Origin: Sporobolomyces roseus
Lineage: Eukaryota; Basidiomycota; Microbotryomycetes; Sporidiobolales; Sporidiobolaceae
Direction: 5' to 3'
DNA length: 64,000 nucleotides
Assembly (NCBI GenBank): GCA_016617785.1
Contig: JADILM010000007.1
Span: forward strand, 682,001 to 746,000
The position numbers were made by a program, and so were the translations under genes. The notes below the pieces were generated by a model. The model did not search any database. It had not been told where the DNA came from and was given only the letters and a program-made list of their open reading frames with translations. Below, in pieces: positions 48,380 through 59,996 of this stretch; position 1 is the first letter of the stretch; every line of letters begins with the position of its first letter.

Positions 48380-48646
48380 CTTAGTGGTGGAGAAACGAGT
48401 TCCTCTTTCAACTTTTTTTTCTCGAATGAATCGCGAAATTATCTCCGCTTATCTCCCCGTCTCCCTCCGCTCGCTTTCCTTTTGCTCATTGATGGCACAG
48501 CGATTCGAGTGGATTCGATAGCGAATTACTTTGGAAGAGTCGGCCTATTTCGCTCCTTAAAATCGCAGTGTGCATTACAACTTGGGTGGGGGCTCTCGTT
48601 CTTCTCCCTCTTTATCTCACTCAATCTACTCGTACCACCTGCTAAT
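48380..48646. promoter_or_regulatory. Divergent promoter between BCD1 and the LGA1-like aldolase
   Basis: 267 bp; GGTGGGGG at 48585-48592 is about 60 bp before the aldolase ATG. No TATA box is evident. Confidence 0.4.
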
Positions 48647-50140
48647 ATGTCTAGTGAGCTCCAAAGCATCTCTTCCAAACAGTGCAGCTCACTAACAGCT
48701 CGTTTCCTTCCCCACCTCCTCCTATTCCCTTCTTCCATGGCATTTTTTCCTCCAAACAGCTTCGAAATTCGGTCGCAACGTCCCTCATGGTGTTATGGCA
48801 CCTCTGACAACCTTCTACCAAAACAACAAAGAGCAAGATCTCGACTTGGAAACCTACAAACAGCACGTCAAATTCGTCGCATCTGCTGGAGTGGGGATTG
48901 TCGCTCTGGGGTCAATGGGAGAAGCGGTGCAGCTCACTCACGAAGAGAGAGGTCAAGTGGTCGAAGCGGCTCGTCAAGCATTGGATTCGGACGACAAATT
49001 GTCGAAGATTCCACTCATTGTCGGAACTGGAGCTTCTTCGACGAAGGAAACGATTCAGTTGACGAAAGAGGTAAGCTGGCGAATCCTAATTGGGGTGTGG
49101 TCTGATGGCATGAAGGTGTGCGATTCGAGTTGACCCAATCGTTTCTTTCGCAGGCGGCCGAGAGAGGAGCAGATTTCGCAATGGTTATCACTCCGGGTTA
49201 CTTCGCTGGAGCACTTCACAAGGAGGCTCTCAAGACTTTCTTCGTCGATGTCGCTGAAGCTTCTCCCATTCCCGTGCGTCTTCATTCTCTCTTCGTCTAC
49301 TACCTCTGCATCTAGACCGTCCCAGAGCTGAAAAACTTGTGACCGACGCAGATCATCTTGTACAACTGTGAGGAACGGGTTACATCAGATCGAGCTCGAC
49401 GGAGACGCTGATGTCTTCGTGTTCGTTTTCTTACAGATCCCGGCGTCACTGGCGGTATTGATATGGACAGTGATCTGATCACCGAGAGTGAGTCGCACTT
49501 TCGCGTTGTACTTAATGACTTCGAGAGGCTGACTTTCCGTTGTATTGCAGTCGCTGGAGCATCTCAAAATATCGCCGGAATCAAGCTTACTTGCGGAAGT
49601 GTCGGAAAGTGAGGCCAAACTCGCTCTCTGCTTCTAGTATTGCGAGATGTCATGCTGATGAGCCTGATGTCGTACAGATTGACTCGCTTAACCAACCTTC
49701 GAGACAATTTCGCTGTTCTCGGTGGTTTCGTCGATTTCCTTGGTCCATCCCTCTTCGCTTCGGCTGCTGGAGGCATTACTGGTACTGCCAATATTGCGCC
49801 TGTGAGCCTTCTTTCGACGTCTCCATGCTTGAGTTGCTCAGCTGACGAAGCGTTTCTCGCGACACTTTGATAGAAATCCTGCCTTCGACTCTACACTCTA
49901 ACGAAATCAGGACTCTCCGGAAACTCGTCAGATCTTGCCGAGGCAGTCAAGTTACAGTCGATCGTGTCATTCGCAGATTGGGCACTGCAGAAGGTTGGGA
50001 TTTCGGGCACAAAGTACGCGTTGGAACAGATCAAAGGATATGGAGGAAAACCTAGGAGACCAATGCTGGAGTACAAGGGAGATGGGAAGGCGCTGATGGA
50101 GAGCTTGAAAGAGATCTTGGAGTTGGAGAAGAGCCTATAG
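48647..50140 (+). CDS. LGA1: 2-keto-3-deoxy-L-galactonate aldolase-like (DHDPS/NAL family)
   Basis: Class I aldolase predicted to split 2-keto-3-deoxy-L-galactonate into pyruvate and L-glyceraldehyde. The start codon lies in a 7-nt coding exon (48647-48653, ATG TCT A) spliced to 48760, giving MSTSKFGRNVPHGVMAPLTT. Family motifs: FVASAGVGIVALGSMGEAVQ, PLIVGTGASSTKETIQLT, ADFAMVITPGYF, the catalytic Tyr of IILYNYPGV, the Schiff-base Lys of IAGIKLTCGSVGK, and GGFVDFLGPSLFASAAGGIT. Seven introns were phase-checked to the stop at 50140. About 330 aa, as expected. It sits 2 kb from LGD1's promoter side, with BCD1 between; the reductases of the pathway are not in the window. Other DHDPS-family aldolases, such as 4-hydroxy-2-oxoglutarate aldolase, are alternatives. 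Confidence 0.88.
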
Positions 50141-50278
50141 GGCACTTTCGACAGGAAGAATTCGGTCAGAAATGAAAATGCGAACAAAGCTTTTCAGCTT
50201 CGTCTCTGCAGTCAACATCGGTATGGAATAGATCAAATACAACAACAAGCTACTAAAAGATCACAGAACAAACCGAGA

Positions 50279-51949
50279 TTAGGTGACTACGAGTGAAGGT
50301 TCTGTCTTCTCGTCAAGCTCCATCTTTTCGACATCTTCTCCTAGCTTCTGCGCTCGTCTCAGCATCTCAGAGATGTATTGATCGATCTGAGAAGAAGCGG
50401 AAGAGACAGTGAGAGTCGAGGAAGTGGTGGAAGAGCCAGAGTCGGAGGGAGAACGAGAGTCAGAAAGAGGAGTCGAAGTTGGGAGGGAGGAAACGGCATC
50501 GTGGGTGAGAGGGAGAAGAGGGGGCAAGGAATCGTCTTTGTCGTCAACAGAGTCGCTCAAAGGTGTGATCGAGGCAGCGAGGGGATCTGGAGAGAGAGAC
50601 AGGAGAGTAATCAGTTACTGATTGAGTTGAGGAAGGGTCAAAGACCTCGACTTACCTTGTTCGTTTCCTGCTTGATCATGTCCAACTTTCTTCTCGTCTT
50701 CTTGCGTCGAGTCAGACTGAGCGGGTTTCACTTGTTCCTCCCAAGCTCGCTCTTTCATCGCATCCAATCTCGACAATTCCTTTTCGACTTTCCGAACGAG
50801 TGACTTCCTTTCCTGCTTGACTTGACGATCCCCTCCAGACTCTACAGCATCGATCTTGCTGAGTAGATTGACGAGGTAGTCTTCGTAAGCGAGGAAAGGA
50901 GAGTTGGATGAGACAAAAGCGAGAGGAGGAGGAGTGGTTGTCGAGGAAGTGGAATCGGGAGAGGACTTGAAGGTGAATGAGGGAGGTTTCTCAAAGGTGG
51001 ATTGACGATCGGTGAAAGAAGAGGAGAGGGAAGAGATCTTGTCGAGAGCGGTGCGACGAGCGAGGTGTCGACGGAAATGGCGTTGAAGTTTCGTTGCTGC
51101 TTCCTCCTCGTCAGAAGATGGCGAGTCAGTGGGGGAAGCCTGACTTTCGATAGCGGGAGTGGGGGCTTGAGGTTCAGCGGAAGTGACTGGAGCAGAAGAA
51201 GGGGAGGAAGAGGTTTGGGCGACAGGAGAAGGAGAGTGTTGAGGGTCGGGGACGGGAGATTGCTGTACAGGAGCTTGTGTAGTCGTCGAGGGTCGAGGAG
51301 TACCGAAGATGGACTCGAGGAAGTGAGGGAGGTCTAGCTTGCGTGATTCAGCTTGTCGAGAGGATTCGGCTCGAGGAGTTGGAGAGGGAATCGAAGGTCG
51401 AGGAGTAGTGACGGGTTCGGCAGGTTGGGTAGCATCAGTACGTTGAGGAAGTTTCGAGCCAAAGAGGAGTTGGAAGAGGTCAGGCATTGTGTCGAGGGAG
51501 GATTGCTGTTGTTCAGCTCGTTCGTTCCTGCTCCTCATCTGTTCTTGCTGTTCTTCGAGCCGCTGCCTCCTTGCGAGCTCTTGTTGTACCCTCATAGCCT
51601 GAACATACCTCTGCTTAGCTTCTTCCTCCTCTCTGGCTCTGCGGATCATGTCCTCGCGATACCTCAAAGCTCTTTCGTATTCCCTCCTCTCTCTTTCCTC
51701 CCTAATCGCTTCTTCGATGGCTGCTTGACGTTCGAGTCGACGTTGCTCGGCGAGGAAGGCGGCGGCTTCAGCTCGTCGCCGGTCTTCTTGTTTGCGAGCG
51801 AGGAGTGCTTGTTCAATACGAGAACGTTCATCGTCGTAGGAAGCGTAGGAGGGAGGGAGATAGGCATTGTTAGAAGAGAGTGATGATGAAGGATAGAGGG
51901 AGAAGGAGGAAGGCTGAGAGTAGTCGAGGGGAGTTGCGAAGTGGAACAT
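50279..51949 (-). CDS. BAG-domain Hsp70 cochaperone with an IQ-like motif
   Basis: Nucleotide-exchange cofactor for Hsp70. Two exons, 51949-50656 and 50586-50279, give 533 aa. The longest frame runs further upstream, but the ATG at 51949 (MFHFATPLDYSQPSSFSLYP) fits the promoter elements behind it. A long Arg/Glu/Gln coiled coil (AAFLAEQRRLERQAAIEEAI onward) is followed by a Pro/Ser/Thr-rich linker, an IQ-like motif (EAATKLQRHFRRHLARR) and a BAG helix bundle (FLAYEDYLVNLLSKIDAVES, RKSLVRKVEKELSRLDAM). The tail is Ser/Thr-rich and ends in a short amphipathic helix. Upstream heat-shock elements suggest stress induction. Confidence 0.88.
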
Positions 51950-52066
51950 TGTCGATCGAGTGCGAAGGGTGTGAAAGTGTGTAGGGTTTGGAGTATAGTG
52001 TCGACTGGGTGAAGAGTGAAGAGTGGATGTGAAGTGAAGAGAGAGAGAAAGGAGAGGAAGGCGCCG

Positions 52067-52078
52067 ACTTATATAAGT
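52067..52078 (-). promoter_or_regulatory. TATA element of the BAG gene
   Basis: The 12-bp palindrome ACTTATATAAGT lies about 120 bp before the ATG and just downstream (on the minus strand) of the heat-shock elements. Confidence 0.65.
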
Positions 52079-52091
52079 TTGCGAAGCGCTC

Positions 52092-52119
52092 GAACTTTCT
52101 CGAAGGTGATGGAATATTC
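52092..52119 (-). promoter_or_regulatory. Heat-shock elements upstream of the BAG gene
   Basis: A perfect three-unit element GAActTTCtcGAA at 52092-52104 and a two-unit GAAtaTTC at 52112-52119. The nGAAn alternating pattern is the Hsf1 binding site. Their placement in front of a TATA box and an Hsp70 cochaperone gene makes function likely. Confidence 0.7.
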
Positions 52120-52524
52120 TCGCACTTTCGACTTGACTTACTCGCATTACACCCAGCACTCGACTCTGGGGCAGTAAAAAGCACTCTGAGAGTGGTCACG
52201 AATGCGCGGCATGCTTCGAAGGCCAGTTGACACTTTCGTAAGTACCAGGTCTACACCCGAAATTATTTTGGAAGCTTTTCCCTCGATCGTCTCGCTCATG
52301 CGCGCCTTTGCACAAGTCATCATCATACATCAAGCCATCTACAAGCAGACTATGCCTGCTCTCCTGAGTCGAAGGTGAGCCGACAAGGCGACACACAAAT
52401 GCAGCTCGAATCTGAGAGAACGATGAGAAAGGTGGAATAATTGCGGAGAGAATACTGACTGACTAAATAAGAGACCACTGTTTAACCCTACTAAAACCCT
52501 TGACTTGAACCCTTGAAGACCTCC

Positions 52525-53651
52525 TTACAGCAAAACCAACGATCTGATTTTCTTCCCTCTCCTCTCTCCCAGCGACAACTCCCTTTCCCGTTTCACGCTC
52601 TCCCCAATTGACATCCCCATCTCTTCCATCTCCTCGTCACCCACCTCGATAGTCGAAGTCCATCGCGCGCATTTCGAATGAACGGATTCATCAACTTCCG
52701 AAGTCAAGGGTCGTTTTCGTTTGAGGATGGTTGAGGAGGACGAAGTAGATCTTGGAGGTGTAGGAGGTAAGGTGGCTTGTCGATCTGAGCGTTTCTCGAA
52801 CTTGAGGGAGAGAGCCGTTCGTCGTCTCTGGAGTAGGGCGGATGAGGTGTTTAGATTGATTGTTGCGGGCAGACAAGGTCGGGAGAGAGGTTGAGGAGAG
52901 GTATGGTGTTTCGAGGGTGAAGAATTGGGAGTTCGGGAACCGGAAGAAACAGAGCTAGGTAGAGTTGCGATCGTGCGAGCAGAGGCGCGGGAACGATAGG
53001 CGGGTGTAGGGTTTTGAGGGGGAAGAAGCGAGAGTGATCGGAGAGAGGGAAGAGAGGTTCTACGATGCTTGGTCGGTCGAGAGGGTGGAGACGAGGATGG
53101 GGAGTTAGGAAAGAGGGAAGCTTTCTTTTGAGGGGTCGCGAGGTGAGGTGGAGGAACGAGAGTGAGGCCTGGGAGTCGATGCTGTGGAGGCAGGAGGTGT
53201 CAGGAGACGTCGGAAGCGGAAAGTTAGAGACGAAGGGATACTCACTTGTTTGAACTCCTTTGTCTGTCCCGACGAAATGATTACAGCAACTCGTCTCATT
53301 ACTTTCTTTTCTCCTTCTGGTCGCTCAAGCTCGACATGATACCGCTCTACCTTCCTTTCCTTTGTGTCCGATTGAGCATCGACCTCTGCGCCGTTCGCGA
53401 GATGTAATCTTCGAAGTTGATCAGCGCATTGTCTGGCGAGTGCGAGGTGAGCTTGTCGTTCTGCTTGAGTATAGGTCCGTCGAGATGAAGTTGAGGCGTC
53501 GTAGGGGAGAGGCTGAGAGAGGGAAGGTGGTGAAGGAGAGGGGGTCGGAAGGAGTGTAGGTTGAACTATAAAAGAGAGAACCATCAGTTGTCGGAATGAA
53601 TGAGAGAGGTGAAGGTGACTTACGAGATTCCTTTTTGACAAGCGAAGCCAT
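52525..53651 (-). CDS. Pro/Ser-rich protein of unknown function, possible G1/S repressor-like
   Basis: About 330 aa from three exons starting MASLVKKES at 53651. I do not recognise it with confidence. A helical stretch TYTQAERQAHLALARQCADQ with LRRLHLANG is followed by a lysine/arginine-rich segment and a long Ser/Pro/Thr region with many SP/TP sites (NSPSSSPPSR, PSKHHTSPQP). A short helix SALLQRRRTALSLKFEKR near the C-terminus resembles the GTB motif by which Whi5/Nrm1-type proteins bind SBF/MBF; that is a weak resemblance by eye. The end is charged (EVGDEEMEEMGMSIGESV) and closes with a basic KKIRS segment. Confidence 0.75.
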
Positions 53652-54257
53652 GTTGACAATAAATAGAAGAAGGAGAGTGTGGTATGTTCGAGGTATAGAC
53701 AAGGAAGCGAAGGAATAGGATGAGGACGAGGAAGTGAAAAGGTTGAAGGTCGGTTCCTTTGAGGCGATTGACGAGAACAAAGTCTTTTGCTAGAACAACG
53801 ATGATGCTTTGCTTTCAAGTTGTGGAAGGAAGGTATCTGATCCCTTATTGAGGAAGAATGGAGATTAGAACAAAGCATCAAAAAACGAGAGGTAGCAGCG
53901 GCACTGGCATTCCCGCATTGCGAAAACACACAAAACAGAGTATTCCATTCTTCTTTTCAGCCTGTCCGCCGTTCGATATCGAGTTCTAGTCGTAGCTCGT
54001 AAGGATTGTACCTCGCTACGTGACCAGCGCGTGAGATTCAGCAACCAGTCAAAGGCGAAATCGACGACAAGGGGAAAAGAATGTTGTTCGAGGAATGGAG
54101 ACAAAGGAAGGTCGATGGAAAGCTTGAGCGCAACAGAACAACATCATCAGGCTTTTGGTGTTGTTCATCTGGTTGGTTGGAAGTGAATGGTTAGAAGTCA
54201 AAAGTGAAAGATGAGATGTTTCTCTCAAGCACCTCACAGCAACTCAACCTTTAAACG
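53652..54257. promoter_or_regulatory. Divergent promoter region
   Basis: 606 bp between the unknown protein and RPC19. Open frames here have no motif. No clear regulatory motif seen. Confidence 0.35.
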
Positions 54258-55045
54258 ATGAGCGCACGACATGAATCAGCAGTAGTGACAGGAGATAAAG
54301 TCAGCGTCGTAAGGTCTCCCTCTCCTTTCCTCGTCGTTGTGAATTCGGATGATGAAGATCAAGGAATTTTAACTGAACTTTCCTCGCTCAATAGCTACCA
54401 GGAGCGACCGAGGGATTGGTACAGGCTACTTATTGCATCTTGGAAGAGGATCACACGATTGGAAACTTGCTCAGATGGATGCTTATGAAAAAGTTAGTTC
54501 ACTCTCTTTTCGCTACCTCAAGCCTGCTGCTGACCTTCGAACGAGTATAACAGCCCTTCTGTTGAATTCTGTGGATACAGGTGAGCTCGCTTCGGGTTAG
54601 ATCCTATTAATTCAGCTGACTCGACCTCAATTTCGCAGTGCACCACATCCATCAGAAGCCAAAATCCACCTTCGAATCCAAATGTACGGTGAGTAGACCG
54701 ATCCTCTACACCCTCTCGATAGTAGGCTGATTTTATTCGGGTGTTCTCACAGACGGCAAATCCTCACTTGATGCGCTGAACGAAGCGTTAGACAATGTCG
54801 AACAAATGACGGAAACCATTCTCGAACAATACACTGCTTCTCTCACAAATGGAGATTTCGTCAAGTACGAAGAACCAACATATGATTACGAGTCTGTCAA
54901 TGAACGAATGTGGGCCGAGAAAGAGAAGGAAGGGAAAGGTAGTTGGGAGGAATTCCAAGCGGAACGAAAGAGGAAAGAGGAGGAAGAGGAGAAGGAGAAA
55001 GAGAAGAGTAAACCGAAAGCTAAGGGCATCAAGGCTGGTCGGTAG
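54258..55045 (+). CDS. RPC19: RNA polymerase I and III shared subunit AC19 (RPAC2)
   Basis: Forms the alpha-like heterodimer with AC40 that nucleates Pol I and Pol III assembly. Five exons. Exon 1 (MSARHESAVVTGDKVSV) joins a second exon near 54395 (LPGATEGLVQATYCILEEDH), then TIGNLLRWMLMK + NPSVEFCGYS + APHPSEAKIHLRIQMY + DGKSSLDALNEALDNVEQ. The EDHTIGN..R and VEFCGYS.PHPSE motifs identify the alpha-CTD-like dimerisation core. An extra about 60-residue C-terminal tail, rich in Glu/Lys (KEEEEEKEKEKSKPKAKG), exceeds the usual length of the family. The initial open frame would instead run through a spurious stretch. Confidence 0.92.
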
Positions 55046-55289
55046 GTTATGCGAGAGAGGAGGAGACAGGGCTTTGTATCGAATAGTGTAAAATCCTTCG
55101 CAACCATTTTAGATCTTTTTCACAAATTGCTTGTTTGCGCGCATCTCGCCTTCGGAGTATGCTCGTTATCGTCAGAGAATAATAGAGAGAACGTTAGCGA
55201 GATGAGAATCAGCTGAAGTTCTTTCTTCGCCTTCGCCTTCTTTCTCACTCCTCCACTTTCACCTCAACTACTTTTCATCACTCAACACC

Positions 55290-56316
55290 ATGCCACCACG
55301 CAAGAAGGTAGTAGCGAGTACATCAGCAGCAGCAGCTACACCAGACGCAGAGGAAGATGGACCAGGAGGAATTGATCAATACGAGTTACCAAAGAGTGTC
55401 AGTGAGTCACCTTTTCGCTAGTCTATCAGCTCGATATGGTCACTGATAGCATACTCCCGTGAGCTCACAGTCGCTAGGCTAGCTAAGAGTGCAGTGAGTC
55501 CACCTTTTCCCCCCTCTTCGGATTCAAATCTGATCTCTCTCCTCCCTGTTAGGTACCTCCAGAAGTCAAACTACAGAAAGAAGTTCCATTAGCACTAGTG
55601 AAAGGTTCAACGGTATTCATCAACTATCTCGCAGCTCTGTAAGGTTTCCCCTCTCTCCATTCTCTCAACCCTCATCTAGTCGCTCATGAGGAGCGTTTCT
55701 CGAGTAGATCACACGATCTAGCACAAGAGAAGAATACGAAAACGATTACTGCGAATCATGTTTTGGAAGCTGTGAAACAATTGGGATGGGAAGATGGAGG
55801 TGAATTATCAAAACATCTCAAAAAGGAACTCAAAGGTATGTCGCTCTCTCGCTCTCAGTGACTAGCATACTAGCAAGACAGGGCTGAGTTGATATGTTGC
55901 GATGTACAGCTTTTAGGAAGATTGCGGAAGCGAAAAAGAATGGAACTTATGTCGCTCCAAAACCGAAACCGAAACCTATCCCTTCGAAACCTCGAGCTGC
56001 TACTACCGCTTCCACTGCCACCTCCACTTCCACCGACACTCCTATCGCAGTTGAGCAGGACGCAGAAGAACCTGTACCCGCAGCAGCAGAGGAGGAGGAA
56101 GATTCAACGACGACTTTATTGAAAGATGATCGACCGAACCTAGACGAGACTGGCCAGTATCCAGACGAGGAGATGGGAGATCCAGGCGAGGAAGATGGAG
56201 TTGAAGAGTATGTAGAAGAGGAGGATGAGGAGGAAGTGTTGAGCGAGGGTGGGAGTGAAGGGGTTGAGGAACCGGCTGGTGCGATAGCATTGGAGAGTGA
56301 CGATGATGAAGAGTAG
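55290..56316 (+). CDS. DPB4: DNA polymerase epsilon histone-fold subunit (Dpb4/POLE3)
   Basis: Small H2B-like histone-fold subunit of Pol epsilon, also found in chromatin-remodelling (CHRAC-type) complexes. Exons join ELPKSV + IARLAKSA + VPPEVKLQKEVPLALVKGST + VFINYLAALSHDLAQEKNTK, TITANHVLEAVKQLGWED and FRKIAEAKKNG, the complete histone fold. Short exons of about 24 nt (IARLAKSA) are usual in this window. After the fold comes a Lys/Pro patch (PKPKPKPIPSKP) and a long acidic tail of about 110 residues (EEDGVEEYVEEEDEEE), longer than in most orthologues and typical of histone chaperone-like tails. Confidence 0.92.
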
Positions 56317-56493
56317 GAAGGCGAGGCGTATAAAGGAAGAAATGAACGCTTGTTGTACTTTGCTCGCGCGGATTCGGGAGACAGCGAGAGAAACAGAGTC
56401 AGAGAGCGAGAGAGAGAGAGGGTATGTTTTTCCGATTGTAACGACACTCAAGGGGTATAGCAAACAGAAAAGTAGTACGAGTAAGACGCGGAA

Positions 56494-57327
56494 TCAGAAC
56501 ATTTTCAATTTGTGAAACCTAGGTAAAGTTTCCCTCAAGTAATCCAAATGTTTCACAAACAACGCTTTACTCTGTACCTGTCCTTCCTCCGTACCCTTTC
56601 TCCGTCTGTTCTCGGATCCAAAGACGTGCGTGTTCGATTTGAGAGTTTCAACTGATTGGGAGGGAGGAGGAGGAAGCATGGTTGAATCGGATTCTCCTGT
56701 TGACTCGACTGCTCCTTCTGACTCGGAAGGTGCTGGTGTAGAGACAGGTAAAGGGAGGGGAAAGGGAGAGGGGAGAACGATACATCCTGCCCCGATCGTA
56801 CAGTTTGATTCGACGACGAGATGAGGTGAAACTCTTGAACGGATTCCGAAAGTGTTGTTCGAACCTATTGAAGGGGACTCGATGCCTGTCCCATGTGTTA
56901 TTCGTCAAGTTCCGTCGAGCAGAGTGTAGAGGCCCGGAGTAAGAAGGGACTAACGACATCCGACCTCGAATAGATTGTTGTCTCCTATCACCATCGGTTG
57001 TTTCAAGCGATTGACAATCACCACGTTCTCTTCCACGATATTGTTCGAGCCTAGGATGATCGGTCCAGACATGGCGAGTATCGTACATCTAGGTTGTAAG
57101 ACGGTACCTAATAAAGCGAGCGAAATGAGCGAACTTTGAACTAAAAGTGGTGAAGAAACCATCCATACCTGATCCAATCGTGATTTCGCCTCGCAGGTCG
57201 CAATCTGCTACTACTACACATCTCGTTCCGACCTGGAAGTTGTCCTTGCTGTTGAATACGAGAGAGATCAGGTTGGACGAGGCGGTGAAAACAGGGGAAG
57301 AGAGGGAGCGTACATTTCGGTTGGCAT
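56494..57327 (-). CDS. Dynactin p27 subunit (DCTN6-like, left-handed beta-helix)
   Basis: Pointed-end dynactin subunit, a left-handed beta-helix of the gamma-carbonic-anhydrase type. Starts with ATG 57327 (MPTE, the longest frame begins at GTG 57331) and splices to IKDNFQVGTRCVVVADCDLR. Hexapeptide repeats follow: GEITIGSGTVLQPRCTILAM, PIILGSNNIVEENVVIVNRL, QPMVIGDNNLFEVGCRI, SIGSNNTFGIRSRVSPHL, VESNCTIGAGCIVLPSP. A Pro/Ser insertion (LPLPVSTPAPSESEG) interrupts before NTHVFGSENRRRKGTEEG. The C-terminus FVKHLDYLRETLPRFHKLKM is the family's closing helix. Four introns. Confidence 0.9.
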
Positions 57328-57540
57328 TCACTCAGAGTACGAAGCGATAGAGTCAAAAGAAGGTACAGAGCAAAGAGAAGCGGATTCTGAGTTGAAATTG
57401 AGAGAGAAACGGGAGCGAAATGGGAACAAAAACCAAAACTGCGAACCTCGTCTTCCTTCTCCCTCTCCTTTCGACTCGCTCTTTCCATTCCGACGTAGAA
57501 CTACTCGATTGATCCGATTCTCGGACGCGACCCTACCACC

Positions 57541-57548
57541 TTATATAG
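57541..57548 (+). promoter_or_regulatory. Possible TATA box of the second MAPK gene
   Basis: TTATATAG about 90 bp before the ATG at 57638. Confidence 0.45.
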
Positions 57549-57637
57549 CACATTCTCTTGTCTCCTCGCTTTCCGACACATCATCAAACTTGTCCCTTCC
57601 CCTCTCAACCCTCTCAACCCCTCAAAAGATAGTATAG

Positions 57638-59591
<1,954 letters not shown>

Positions 59592-59996
59592 AAACCTGCA
59601 AACCCTCTACCACGACGCAAGATCGTTGACGAAACCTCTAGCAAACTCGTATCTCCATTTCAAGCCTCTCTCAAATTGTATTGACTCCTCGCATATTCTC
59701 CTCTCAAAGCTGGTTCTTTTTACATACTCGCAAACGTCTCTCTCACTCTCTCCCTCTCTCTCTACACATCTTTGTCCTTTCTCCTCCCTGTTTTATTACG
59801 GTCTTCCCAAGCTCTTTGTGTCGAGTCTCACACGCATATTTGTCTTTCCTCTGCTCTCGTCGCAATACCACGCTGTTCTCGAGCGATTCTCTCGTATATT
59901 TTCGCGGGGGAGAGAGAAGTAGAGACGGAGTTACTAACTATGTTCAGTTTTTCAATCGCGCTTGATTTTTCCCCAACTACAACTTTTCTTTTTTCA
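59592..59996. other. Convergent intergenic region
   Basis: 405 bp between MAPK and NYN-like gene ends; CT-rich on the plus strand. No gene seen. Confidence 0.45.

Larger units (their letters stand above)
51950..52524. promoter_or_regulatory. BAG gene promoter region
   Basis: 575 bp upstream of the BAG gene and past the 3' end of the next minus-strand gene. It contains the heat-shock elements and the TATA palindrome listed separately; the rest (52200-52520) shows nothing recognisable. Confidence 0.5.

Noticed and set aside
57328..57331. Dynactin p27 starting at 57331
   Set aside because: That frame begins with GTG and does not lead into the beta-helix; ATG at 57327 with splicing does.
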